Shown here: piece after piece, positions 44,401 through 52,074 of the stretch
How the letters are laid out: each line of letters begins with the position of its first letter
Position numbering within the stretch: position 1 is the stretch's first letter
Assembly: GCF_018332655.1 (NCBI RefSeq)
Contig: NZ_BOQL01000052.1
Location: 1 to 64,000, forward strand
Source of the DNA: Actinoplanes auranticolor
GTDB taxonomy: Bacteria; Actinomycetota; Actinomycetes; Mycobacteriales; Micromonosporaceae
Direction of reading: 5' to 3'
DNA length: 64,000 nucleotides
Translations under genes and position numbers: made by a program
Notes under the pieces: model-generated
The model's database searches: none
What the model was told of the DNA's origin: nothing
What the model saw: the letters and a program-made list of their open reading frames with translations, nothing else

Positions 44401-45066
44401 CAGGTCGGCCTGGATGCCGGCCGCGCGCCGGGCCACCTCGGCCTGCTTGCCCAGCGGCTTGAGCTGGCGGCGCAGCTCGGCGGTGAGGTCGTTGAGCCGG
44501 TTGAGGTTGGTCTGCATCGCGTCGAGCTTGCGGATCGCCTTCTCTTTGCGCTTGCGATGCTTGAGGACGCCGGCCGCCTCCTCGATGAAGGAGCGGCGGT
44601 CCTCGGGCTTGGCGTGCAGCATCGCGTCGAGCCGGCCCTGGCCGACGATGATGTGCATCTCGCGGCCGATGCCGGAGTCGCTGAGCAGTTCCTGGATGTC
44701 GAGCAGGCGGCAGGAGCTGCCGTTGATCTCGTACTCGCTCTCGCCGGAGCGGAACATCCGGCGGGTGATCGAGACCTCGGTGTAGTCGATGGGCAGCGCG
44801 CCGTCGCCGTTGTCGATGGTCAGGGTCACCTCGGCCCGGCCGAGCGGGGCCCGCCCGGCGGTGCCCGCGAAGATGACGTCCTCCATCTTGCCGCCGCGCA
44901 GCGCCTTGGCGCCCTGCTCACCCAGGACCCACGCGATGGCGTCGACGACGTTGGACTTACCGGAGCCGTTGGGGCCCACCACACAGGTGATGCCCGGCTC
45001 CAGCCGCAGCGTCGTAGCGGACGCGAAGGATTTGAAACCCTTGACCGTCAGGCTCTTGAGGTGCAC
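41485..45066 (-). CDS. smc: Chromosome segregation protein SMC
   Basis: A 1193-residue SMC ATPase of normal length. The N-terminal Walker A is VVGPNGSGKSNVVDAIAWV. Two long coiled-coil arms flank the hinge (around residues 510-650, including GALLGKADQIPGLLGSLASM). The C-terminal head has the ABC signature LSGGERSLTAVAML and Walker B FYIMDEVEAALDD. With ScpA and ScpB it compacts and separates the chromosome. It lies between the coiled-coil microprotein and the HAD gene. The mutM-smc interval seen in relatives is here split by the CAP and Pel-like genes. Confidence 0.97.
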   Translation of the reverse strand: MHLKSLTVKGFKSFASATTLRLEPGITCVVGPNGSGKSNVVDAIAWVLGEQGAKALRGGKMEDVIFAGTAGRAPLGRAEVTLTIDNGDGALPIDYTEVSITRRMFRSGESEYEINGSSCRLLDIQELLSDSGIGREMHIIVGQGRLDAMLHAKPEDRRSFIEEAAGVLKHRKRKEKAIRKLDAMQTNLNRLNDLTAELRRQLKPLGKQAEVARRAAGIQADLRDARLRLLADDLHTLRTTLDKEIADESAMRERRQQVEEENREVQRWLADLEAAHAEDAPLLAAAQDTWYKLSALQERFRSTEQLASERLRHLAAAPDDERTGRDPDQLEAEAERVREQEEELREALTEDQMRLAEAVEHRQELERQLLQAEGALRAAAKAIADRREGLAKLTGNVNAARARTGSAAEEIERLAVAHNDALMRAEAAQAEVDAVSAESTEADRDNAELDERHAEAVAAHDRAAAVVKELSDAERAAEKDAASWKAREEALALGLRRKDGAGALLGKADQIPGLLGSLASMLTVRPGHEAALAAALGVLADAVALTGIDEAVEAMRTLKIADAGRAALVVAGPAAPGMQGPLDSLRPALPEGAAWAPDVIDCPDTIRPALNRALRDVVLVPDLAAATRLVGQNAELRAVTPDGDVLGAHAAAGGSGKATSYIEVQAAVDEARANRETAEESIGVLKGQLDDARAEVAELKEAVAVAAAAKRAAEGERNAAARRLAELGAAARSAKAESERLGASRQKAEANRDRDLAGLAELEERLRLAEATPIDEEPSTEERDTLSALVPQARQNEMEVRLAVRTAEERVSSIAGRADSLLRQATQERQARERAAARRAARARGAEIAKAVALGAAAAMSRVAVSLATAVEARDALARARTAREAELQEVRATAKRLVAELERLTNEVHRDEVARAEQRLRIEQLEAKAAEDFSLDVDTLVAEYGPDQLVPPTQAEAAQAEKDGKEPPEPVPFHRPTQEKRANKAERDLALLGKVNPLALEEFAALEERFKFLSDQLEDLKATRKDLLTVVKDVDDRILEVFTSAFEDTAREFQAVFQVLFPGGEGRLVLTDPEDMLTTGVEVEARPPGKKIKRLSLLSGGERSLTAVAMLCAIFRARPSPFYIMDEVEAALDDVNLGRLITLFQQLREKSQLLIITHQKRTMEVADALYGVTMRAGVTQVISQRLNREPED

Positions 45067-45295
45067 GGATCTCCGGGGGTCGGCGGTGTTCTGCTGGTCA
45101 GCAGGTTACCCGCAGGCGCACGCCATGTCCGTGCACGCCGCGCGTCCCGGATCGTGCCGGTCTCGACCCGACCCGACGCGTTTGTCGGAATTGGCGGCAC
45201 GCGGGGCCGGCGCACACGGAGCAAAAAGATGCGCGCCGCCACTTGTGCCGTGGAGGCGCGCTTTGCGGGGTGCGTCGCGTGGTGCGAGGGGATGT

Positions 45296-45316
45296 GGGCG
45301 CCGGGTCACGGCGCCC
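45296..45316 (-). terminator. Hairpin after the coiled-coil gene
   Basis: An 8-bp GC stem (45296-45303 with 45309-45316) and 5-nt loop lie 8 bp past the stop of the small gene at 45325 on the minus strand. It has no T run. Confidence 0.45.
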
Positions 45317-45324
45317 GGTGAAGC

Positions 45325-45519
45325 TCAGGTCAGCGCCGGCTCGGTCAGCCGCAGAAGATCGTCTGCCTCCGCGGCGGCAGCCGCGAGACGATCGTTCTCC
45401 GCCCGGAGGCGGGTGATCTCGAACTCCAGAGCCTGCACCCTGGAACGCAGTCGGGTGACCTCGTCGAGCAGGCGCCGGTCGGGCGCCGCACCTACGTGGC
45501 CGTAGAGGGCCTTCGCCAT
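45325..45519 (-). CDS. Small coiled-coil protein of unknown function
   Basis: A 64-residue protein. After MAKALYGHVGAAPD it is one amphipathic helix with leucine-type heptads (LLDEVTRLRSRVQALEFEIT, then RLRAENDRLAAAAAEADDLL), so it probably forms a dimeric coiled coil. ATG 45519 was chosen because AGGAGAC lies 5 bp upstream. The MAK-LYGHVG opening looks like a conserved actinobacterial microprotein, but I know of no assigned function. It lies upstream of smc on the same strand. Confidence 0.7.
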   Translation of the reverse strand: MAKALYGHVGAAPDRRLLDEVTRLRSRVQALEFEITRLRAENDRLAAAAAEADDLLRLTEPALT

Positions 45520-45896
45520 TTCGTCTCCTTGTAAAGCGCTGCCGGAAAGGCCGGCCAAACGCGCGCCCAGTGGTACCGCACACCTTTGTGCCCACGGACA
45601 CGCGTGAGCACAAACTCCTGCACCCGGGGACGTGCTGTGGATGCAGATTTTCCGTGCCCAGGACTCGACTGGACACAGATGGGCGCGACTGGCGACACCT
45701 CCATGGTGCGCTGATACCCACAGTCCGTCAAGCCGTGGGAACCGCGTTGCACCCGCTTGACCAGTGAATCACGCCACCCCGCGGGCCTTATCCAGGACTT
45801 ATTTCTTTCTTAGCCGGTTTGCCCGGACCGCGCGGGGCTGCTTACCGTCTCCCGGGTCGAAACCTCTCGATCCCTCGAGGACCACGGAGGCACGAC
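45520..45896. other. 377-bp intergenic stretch between divergent genes
   Basis: This holds the promoters of the coiled-coil gene (minus) and the CAP gene (plus). It is less GC-rich around 45640-45820. I see no convincing coding frame, tRNA or repeat. A TTGACC at about 45757 lacks a good partner -10. Confidence 0.4.
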
Positions 45897-46700
45897 GTGC
45901 AGGGGCCAGCCGACCAGAGACCATCCGGGCGACACCGCGACCGGCAGGCGATGCCGTCGCCCGTGACCTTCGGCCTCTCCGTGATCGCCGTGCTCGCCGT
46001 CCTCGGCGCCGGCGCTGTGCTGCTGCCCGCCAGCTTCACCGGCTCGGGCACCCCGGCCGAGCAGCCGGAAGCCGCCGTCGCCGCCTTGGCGCCGGGTGCC
46101 GGTGGCGGGGCACCCGGCGCCAGGGCGGCGCGGCCGTCCGTCGCGCCGCCTCCGCCGTCCGCGTCCGCGTCGGCACCGGCCGCCGCGCCGTCCACCGCGG
46201 CGCCCAAGCCGAGCCGGACGGCCACCAAGAAGCCGGTCGCCAAGAAGCCGGTCGCCACCAGGAAGCCGACCCGCCAGCCGACGACCAGCGCCCCGAAGGT
46301 GGGTGCCGGGTTGGCGGCCCAGGAGACCGAGGTCATCCGGCTGGTCAACGTGGAGCGCGACAAGGCCGGCTGCGGCTCGGTGCGGCTCAACACCAAGCTC
46401 CGGACCGCCATGCGGCTGCACCTGCAGGAGCTCGGCACGCATGGTGACCTCTACATCAGCCACGTGAGTGACGACGGCCGGGACTTCGTCACCCGGGCCA
46501 AAGAGCAGGGCTACAACGACCCGGGCGGGGAGAACGTGGCCCGCGGCCAGCGCGACGCCGCGGACGTCATGACCAGCTGGATGAACAGCGAGGGGCACCG
46601 CGCCAACATCCTGAACTGCGATTTCAAGGCGCTCGGCGCGGGCGCGGTCAAGGGCACCGACGGCACGATCGTCTGGGGCCAGCTTTTCGGACGTTCTTGA
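45897..46700 (+). CDS. Membrane-anchored CAP-domain protein with Pro/Lys/Ala linker
   Basis: A 267-residue protein. About 20 cytosolic residues precede a single hydrophobic helix (FGLSVIAVLAVLGAGAVLLP). A linker of about 90 residues is rich in Pro, Ala and Lys (KKPVAKKPVATRKPTRQP) and likely spans the wall. The CAP domain is C-terminal: IRLVNVERDKAGCGSVRLN, HLQELGTHGDLYISHVS, GGENVARGQ and NSEGHRANILNCDF. GTG 45897 has GGAGG 6 bp upstream. It has the same domain as the protein at 27283 but is anchored rather than freely secreted. Confidence 0.87.
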   Translation: MQGPADQRPSGRHRDRQAMPSPVTFGLSVIAVLAVLGAGAVLLPASFTGSGTPAEQPEAAVAALAPGAGGGAPGARAARPSVAPPPPSASASAPAAAPSTAAPKPSRTATKKPVAKKPVATRKPTRQPTTSAPKVGAGLAAQETEVIRLVNVERDKAGCGSVRLNTKLRTAMRLHLQELGTHGDLYISHVSDDGRDFVTRAKEQGYNDPGGENVARGQRDAADVMTSWMNSEGHRANILNCDFKALGAGAVKGTDGTIVWGQLFGRS

Positions 46701-46832
46701 GCAAACAGCCCGGAAAAACAGACAAATAGTGCGACCGACTGTCGCCTAGGTGACAGCCTCCCGTTACTTTTCGCCGCTGCGTCGTTGCAGCCATCGTGAT
46801 AACACCCCCGTCGCGCCCGTGGTGCTGACCGC

Positions 46833-48326
46833 ATGCGCATCTGTCTGCTCACCGGGGGCGGCTACCCGTTCCGCCGGGACGCCCTCGGCGGCTGGTGCCG
46901 CACGCTCGTCGACGGCCTCGGCCGGTTCACCTTCGACCTGCTGACCGTCACCGACCGCGAACCACCCGGCGGGCCGGCGTACCCGCTGCCCCGCCACGTC
47001 GTGTCCGCCTGCGCCGTGCCGCTGAGCCGCGAGATCCGGCGGCGCCCGGGCAACGACGACAACGCCACCGCCGCCGCTGTCCTGCTGTGCCGGGGGCTGC
47101 TGGGCGAGGCCGATTCCAAGGCCGCCGACGGCCTGTTCGCCCAGGGTCTGCAGGGGCTCTCCATGCTGGCCGAGTCGGCCGACCACCCGCTGAACGCGGT
47201 GCCGCTGACCGACGTGCTGCTCGACGCGTGGCGCACCGGCCGGACGTCGGCCGGCGAGGAACGGCTGCCGCGGCTCAGCCTGCGCGACGCCCGGACGGCC
47301 GCCACCCTGCTGCGCCACGCGGCCCGGGCGTTGTCCGTACCGGTGCCCACGGTGGATCTCGTGCACTGCGTCGGCGGCACCACGCCGCTGCTCGCGGCCC
47401 TGGCCGGCCGGTGGCGGACCGGGATGCCGCTGCTGCTGACCGAGGCGCGGGCGCCGGTGGCCCGGCCCCGGGCCGGCGAGGAACGGCTCTCCCCCGCGGT
47501 CCGCACGGTGCTGCGCCGGTTCCGCCGGGCGGTGGCCCGCACCGGGTACGCCGAAGCCGGCCTCATCGCCCCGTTGAGCGCGTACCACCACTCGTGGGCG
47601 CTGGGGCACGGTGCCGAGCCCGGCCGCCTCGTCCCGGTGCCCGCGGGAGTGGACCCGGTGGACTTCCCGTCCGCACCCGAGGCGAGGACGCAGCCGGCCA
47701 TCGTCTGGGCCGGTAGCGGCGGCCCGGACAGCGGGCTGCGCGGGCTGCTGGAGGCGTTCGCGATCGTGGCCGCCGCCGTACCCGGGACGGTCCTGCACCT
47801 CGTCGGCGTCACCGCCGCGCACGAGGACCACTGCGCCGAACAGGTCGAACGCACCGGGCTCGGCCGGGCCGTCCGGCTGCACCCGCTGCCCGCCGACCCC
47901 CGCGACCGGTACGCCACCGGCCACCTCGTGGTGCACGTGCCGGGACCGTCCGACCCGCCGCACCGCCTGATCGAGGCGATGATGTCCGGCCGCGCCGTGA
48001 TCGGCGTCGACGTGGGCCCGGTGGCCGAGACCCTCGGCGACGCGGGCACGCTCGTCCCCGGCAACGATCCCGCGGCGCTCGCCGAGGCGTGCGTCAGCCT
48101 GCTGCGCGCACCGGCTCGCCGCCGGGCGCTGGGGGACGCGGCCCGCCGCCGGGCCCTGGCCTGCTTCACCGCCGACCGGGTGGTCCGGGTCTACGGCGCC
48201 CTCTACACCGACCTGGCCGGGCCACCCCCGGCCCCGTCCTACGAGCTCGCGCTGGCCGTGCCCGCCCCCCGCGACGCCCGGCCGGCCACCGTGCGCTGGC
48301 TCGCCGAGGCGGGTGAGGACCGGTGA
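46833..48326 (+). CDS. GT4-family glycosyltransferase, PelF-like (DUF3492 type)
   Basis: A 497-residue GT-B enzyme. The opening MRICLLTGGGYPFRRDALGG resembles the PelF/DUF3492 start in which a glycine-rich loop is followed by a Trp-Cys pair (GGWCRTLVDGL). The C-terminal half has VWAGSGGPDSGLRGLLEAFA and the nucleotide-sugar site HRLIEAMMSGRAVIGVDVG. PelF builds the Pel exopolysaccharide from UDP-GalNAc/UDP-GlcNAc. Its stop overlaps the next gene by 4 bp, so the three genes to 50088 form an operon. The match to PelF is by motif and context only. Confidence 0.78.
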   Translation: MRICLLTGGGYPFRRDALGGWCRTLVDGLGRFTFDLLTVTDREPPGGPAYPLPRHVVSACAVPLSREIRRRPGNDDNATAAAVLLCRGLLGEADSKAADGLFAQGLQGLSMLAESADHPLNAVPLTDVLLDAWRTGRTSAGEERLPRLSLRDARTAATLLRHAARALSVPVPTVDLVHCVGGTTPLLAALAGRWRTGMPLLLTEARAPVARPRAGEERLSPAVRTVLRRFRRAVARTGYAEAGLIAPLSAYHHSWALGHGAEPGRLVPVPAGVDPVDFPSAPEARTQPAIVWAGSGGPDSGLRGLLEAFAIVAAAVPGTVLHLVGVTAAHEDHCAEQVERTGLGRAVRLHPLPADPRDRYATGHLVVHVPGPSDPPHRLIEAMMSGRAVIGVDVGPVAETLGDAGTLVPGNDPAALAEACVSLLRAPARRRALGDAARRRALACFTADRVVRVYGALYTDLAGPPPAPSYELALAVPAPRDARPATVRWLAEAGEDR

Positions 48327-49504
48327 CCGGCCTGGCGGTCGGACCCGGCCTGCGGCGGGCACCCGCTCTCAGGGTCACGCTGCTGCTGCGCTGCGCCCTG
48401 TACCTCGGCCCGCTCAGCGTCGCCGTCGCCGCGGCCGGCCTGCTCGGCAGCCTCCCGTGGCAGGTGCCCGCCGGCACGCTGGTGCTCGGCTGGAGCGTCA
48501 CGCAGATCCTCACCGGCACCGGGGCCGTCGTGGCCCGGCGCGGCGGGGCCGGCGCCGGAACCCGGCTCGTCGGGCTCGGCTTCCTCACCGCCGCCGCGCT
48601 GTGGTGCGCATTCGTGCTGCTGACCCCGACCGCCATGACCGGTGCCGCGCCGGGCCGGGCGATCGCCGTCGGCGTCTGCGGTCTGGTCAGCCTGGCCTCG
48701 GTCACCGCGGCCCTGGTGGGCCGCAGCGAGGCGGCGGTCGTGCGGTGGAGCCTGCCGTGCTGGCTGCTGGCCGCCGTCTCGGTCGCCGGCGCGATCGGTG
48801 ACACCTGGGCTGCCCGGGTGCCGGTCACGCTCCTGCTCCCGATCGCCGTCACGGCCGCCGCGTTCCGGGCCTTCCGGCCCGCGTTCCGGCGTACGGCCAC
48901 CCTCGTGCTGCGGGGCGACGAGCTGCGCGGCGCGGTCGGCCGGGCGGTGCTCGGCGCCGGGCAGGCCGCGTCCGCCGTCCTGCTCTGGCGGGCCGGGCCC
49001 CCCGCGGCCACCTCACCCGCCGTGCTGCCGCTGCTGGCCGCCGCGCCGGTGCTCGAGGCGCTGATCGGCTGGCACCGGCGCCAGGTCGAGAGCAGCCTCG
49101 ACGTGGCCGAGAGCGACGAGGAACACCGCGAGCACGTCGGTGGCGTGACCGTGGTGACCGTCGCCGCGTTGCTGCCGCCATTGGCCGCCGGGATCGCCCT
49201 CGCACTGGCCGCGTACCAGTTGCCGGCCGGGGTGATCGGTGCGCGGGAGGGAGTGCTGGCGGTGGCCGGCGGGATCCTGCTCAGCGGCGTACTGGCCATC
49301 ACCCTGCTGCTCGCCGCGCGGGGCCGGACCTTCGTCGCTGCCCTGCTCGCCGTCGCGCCGCCGCTCGCGGCGGTCACGGCACCGCTGGTCCCGTCGCTGC
49401 CGCTGGACCCGCTCCGCACCGTCGTCGCCATCCTGGCGGCGACCCACCTCGTCGGACTGCTGACCGTCGCACACACCGCCGCAGACCCCCGGAGGACGTC
49501 GTGA
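48323..49504 (+). CDS. Polytopic membrane protein of Pel-like cassette
   Basis: A 393-residue protein with about ten predicted transmembrane helices, for example LYLGPLSVAVAAAGLLG, AIAVGVCGLVSLASVTAAL and ILLSGVLAITLLLAARG. I recognise no family motif. Its place between a PelF-like glycosyltransferase and a hydrolase-like gene matches that of PelG, an exopolysaccharide export protein of about 12 helices and 450 residues. It is shorter than PelG, so equivalence is inference. GTG/ATG overlaps join it to both neighbours. Confidence 0.7.
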   Translation: MTGLAVGPGLRRAPALRVTLLLRCALYLGPLSVAVAAAGLLGSLPWQVPAGTLVLGWSVTQILTGTGAVVARRGGAGAGTRLVGLGFLTAAALWCAFVLLTPTAMTGAAPGRAIAVGVCGLVSLASVTAALVGRSEAAVVRWSLPCWLLAAVSVAGAIGDTWAARVPVTLLLPIAVTAAAFRAFRPAFRRTATLVLRGDELRGAVGRAVLGAGQAASAVLLWRAGPPAATSPAVLPLLAAAPVLEALIGWHRRQVESSLDVAESDEEHREHVGGVTVVTVAALLPPLAAGIALALAAYQLPAGVIGAREGVLAVAGGILLSGVLAITLLLAARGRTFVAALLAVAPPLAAVTAPLVPSLPLDPLRTVVAILAATHLVGLLTVAHTAADPRRTS

Positions 49505-50088
49505 AGACCCTGTTCCCCCCGTACGCCCAGCCCTCGCCCGACCTGGCCCCGGACCACGACACCTGGGTCGTGCAGGAACGGCCCGGCGCCCGCCGCTCGG
49601 TGCACCGGATCCTCGGCCGCATCGACCTGGACTGGGGCGGGCGTTCGCTGGCCGACGTGCTCGCCGACGTCGACGAGTGGCGCGCGGACGGCGCGGAGGG
49701 GCTCTTCCTGGACCGGGCGCCGGCGGGATCCGGCGGCGTCGGACCGGTGGCGCTGACCGTCCGGCTCGCCGCGCGGCGCGGGCTGCACCGCATCGTGCTC
49801 AACCCGGGCGTGCCGACCCACCCGCTCTACCGCGACCTGGGCGTACGGATCTGCACCTTCGACGGGCCCTGGTCGGCGTACCAGGGCTGGGCCGGCGACG
49901 GGGTGCTGCCCGGTGACGGCCATCTGGTGCACGGGGTGCCCACGCCACTGCTCACCGCCGCCCGCCGGCTGATGGGCCGCCGCGGTGCGGGCTTCGGGCT
50001 GGCCACCGACACCAGCCCGTACGTCAGCGCAACGGCAGGCGGGGGCGGGGCTGGCAGCGCGGACAGCTGTAGGACGAGCGGTTCATGA
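49501..50088 (+). CDS. Spherulation-specific family 4 (TIM-barrel) protein, 3' end eroded
   Basis: A 195-residue protein resembling the Spherulin4 family, whose barrel is related to GH114-like hydrolases and to the hydrolase part of PelA. The segment RSLADVLADVDEWRADGAEG followed by LFLDRAP is the typical strand with an acidic end. RIVLNPGVPTHPLYRDLGV and ICTFDGPWSAYQGW follow. No signal peptide is visible. The last 65 bp overlap mutM on the other strand and code for low-complexity Gly/Ser, so the C-terminus may have drifted. GTG 49501 overlaps the upstream stop. Confidence 0.7.
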   Translation: MKTLFPPYAQPSPDLAPDHDTWVVQERPGARRSVHRILGRIDLDWGGRSLADVLADVDEWRADGAEGLFLDRAPAGSGGVGPVALTVRLAARRGLHRIVLNPGVPTHPLYRDLGVRICTFDGPWSAYQGWAGDGVLPGDGHLVHGVPTPLLTAARRLMGRRGAGFGLATDTSPYVSATAGGGGAGSADSCRTSGS

Positions 50089-50878
50089 ACTGCTCGCGGC
50101 GCATGATCGAGCCGCACCGGTGGCACGGCTGGCCCTCGCGCCCGTACGCGTTCAGCGACCGGTCGAAGTAGCCGCTCTCCCCGTTGACGTTGACGTAGAG
50201 CGCGTCGAAGGTGGTCCCGCCCGCGACGATCGCCTCGCTGAGCACGTCACGGACGTGGGCCAGCAGCCGGCGGACCGCGGGACGGGTGAGCGCGTCGGTG
50301 GGCCGGGCGCCGTGCAGCTGGGCCCGCCACAGTGCCTCGTCGGCGTAGATGTTGCCGACCCCCGAGATCAGCGTCTGGTCCAGCAGGGCCCGCTTGATCT
50401 CGGTGTGCTTGCCGCGCAGCCGCGCCACGAACAGCTCGTCGTCGAAGAGCGGGTCCAGCGGGTCCCGGGCGATGTGGGCGATCTCGTCGGGCAGCTCGGC
50501 GCCGCCCTCGGAGACCGACAGCCCGCCGAACGTGCGCTGGTCCACGAAGCGCAGCTGCGGGCCGTCGTCGGCGAAGGTGACCCGGACCCGCAGGTGCACC
50601 TCGTCCTGCGCCCCGGCCGGCTGCATCAGCAGCTGCCCGCTCATCCCGAGGTGCGCGATGACCGCGTCACCCGAGTCCAGCGGGAGCCACAGGTATTTGC
50701 CGCGCCGGGCGACGTCGGTGATGGTCCGCCCCTTGAGGACGGCGGCGAAGTGCACGTCGCCGGGCACGTGGCGGCGGATCGCCCGGGGATGGCGCACCTC
50801 GACGGTGTCGATGCGCCGGCCGGTCACCCAATTGGCCAGTCCCTGACGGACGGTCTCGACCTCGGGAAGCTCGGGCAC
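50024..50878 (-). CDS. mutM: Formamidopyrimidine-DNA glycosylase (MutM/Fpg)
   Basis: A 284-residue bifunctional repair glycosylase that removes 8-oxoguanine and nicks the site. The N-terminal PELPEVETVRQGL gives the catalytic proline. HLGMSGQLL and the lysine-containing RRGKYLW are present. The helix-two-turn-helix contains LISGVGNIYADEALW, and the C-terminal zinc finger is CHRCGSIMRREQFMNRSSYS followed by CPRC. It overlaps the convergent spherulin-like gene by 65 bp at its 3' end and follows the mannosyltransferase gene, 21 bp away. Confidence 0.96.
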   Translation of the reverse strand: MPELPEVETVRQGLANWVTGRRIDTVEVRHPRAIRRHVPGDVHFAAVLKGRTITDVARRGKYLWLPLDSGDAVIAHLGMSGQLLMQPAGAQDEVHLRVRVTFADDGPQLRFVDQRTFGGLSVSEGGAELPDEIAHIARDPLDPLFDDELFVARLRGKHTEIKRALLDQTLISGVGNIYADEALWRAQLHGARPTDALTRPAVRRLLAHVRDVLSEAIVAGGTTFDALYVNVNGESGYFDRSLNAYGREGQPCHRCGSIMRREQFMNRSSYSCPRCQPRPRLPLR

Positions 50879-50899
50879 GGGGGTCCTTCGGGGGTGGGG

Positions 50900-52072
50900 T
50901 CAGATCGTGTAGGGCCAGACGGCGACCAGGTAGGCGCCGTACCAGAGGCCGAACGCCGCCCAGGCGGCGATCGCGAGCACCGCGACCCGGGGCCGGGCGC
51001 GGGCTGCGGCGACGACCGAAGGCAGCAACGTCAAGAGTACGGGCAGCAGCAGGCGCGGCTTGGAATGGTAGAAACCCGCCTGCCCGTAGGCCAGCACCAT
51101 CGCGACGAGCCCGTAGACGGCCAGCGGCAGCCAGGGCCGGCCGGCCAGCGCGACCCCGGCCGCGGCCAGCGCGGCCAGCAGGATCAGCGCGACGCTCATC
51201 GGCACCCAGCCCTCCCCGACGGTCAGCGTGCCGGTCAGGAAGTCGATCGTGCTGGCCCCGAAGTCGAAGGACGTGCCCCAGCCCGCGGTCTGGATCTTGA
51301 ACCAGGCGTCGGCCTCCCCGACCCGCCACGCCACCCAGCCGAGGTAGGCGGGCACCCCGGCGAGGGCGACGGCGGCCGCGGCCAGCGGCGGCCACTTGCG
51401 GTCGGGATGGCGGCGCACCGCGATGACCGCCGCGACCGCCAGGGCCACCGCGGCGGCCGCACCGGTCGGCCGGGTCAGGGCGGCGCCGAGACCGAGCAGC
51501 CCGGCGGCCCACCAGACCTGGCGGTGGGCGGCGACGAACATGCCGGCGACCAGGGCCAGGAACAAGCTTTCCGAGTACGCCATCGACAGCACCACCGACA
51601 TCGGCGCACCGCAGCAGATGGCGACCAGAGCCCAGCCGGCCCGGCGCCCGTAGAGCGAGGTGCCGAGCAGATGCAGGGCGACCGCGGCGCCGATCGAGGC
51701 GAGCCAGCTCACCGTGAGGGCCGCGCTGCCGGAGTCGAGGCCGAGCGCCGACAGCAACCGGATCAACATCGGATACAGCGGGAAGAACGCCAGCTCGTTG
51801 CCCTGCAGCGCGCCGTCGGCGCCGTACGTGTAACCGCTCGGATAGCCCGCGGCGACCCGCTGGAACCAGCCACCGTCCCAGATCAGCAGGTTGCGGCGCA
51901 GCCCGGCCGGTTCCGCGGTGGCGTGGTCCAGCACGACCAGGAACACCAGCTGGACCAGCCGGGTCAGCGCCAGGATGCCGACCGCGATCCCGGCACCGCG
52001 CCAGCGGCCGGCTCTGTCCCAGAGCCGCTCGGCGACGCCGGCCACGTCCGGGCCGGACTCGCGCACCGTCAC
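50900..52072 (-). CDS. PIG-V-like membrane mannosyltransferase family protein
   Basis: A 390-residue polytopic protein with about ten helices. The first extracytoplasmic loop has LLIWDGGWFQRVAAGYPSGY, with the acidic DGG motif of GT-C polyprenyl-phosphate mannosyltransferases. The FFPLYPMLIRLLSALG and YSESLFLALVAGMF stretches match the PIG-V/DUF2029-like group. It probably uses a lipid-linked mannose to glycosylate a lipid or protein outside the membrane. GTG 52072 starts two bases after the rnc stop, so it is coupled to rnc. It is not usually between rnc and mutM in other actinobacteria. Confidence 0.8.
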   Translation of the reverse strand: MTVRESGPDVAGVAERLWDRAGRWRGAGIAVGILALTRLVQLVFLVVLDHATAEPAGLRRNLLIWDGGWFQRVAAGYPSGYTYGADGALQGNELAFFPLYPMLIRLLSALGLDSGSAALTVSWLASIGAAVALHLLGTSLYGRRAGWALVAICCGAPMSVVLSMAYSESLFLALVAGMFVAAHRQVWWAAGLLGLGAALTRPTGAAAAVALAVAAVIAVRRHPDRKWPPLAAAAVALAGVPAYLGWVAWRVGEADAWFKIQTAGWGTSFDFGASTIDFLTGTLTVGEGWVPMSVALILLAALAAAGVALAGRPWLPLAVYGLVAMVLAYGQAGFYHSKPRLLLPVLLTLLPSVVAAARARPRVAVLAIAAWAAFGLWYGAYLVAVWPYTI

Positions 52073-52074
52073 GC

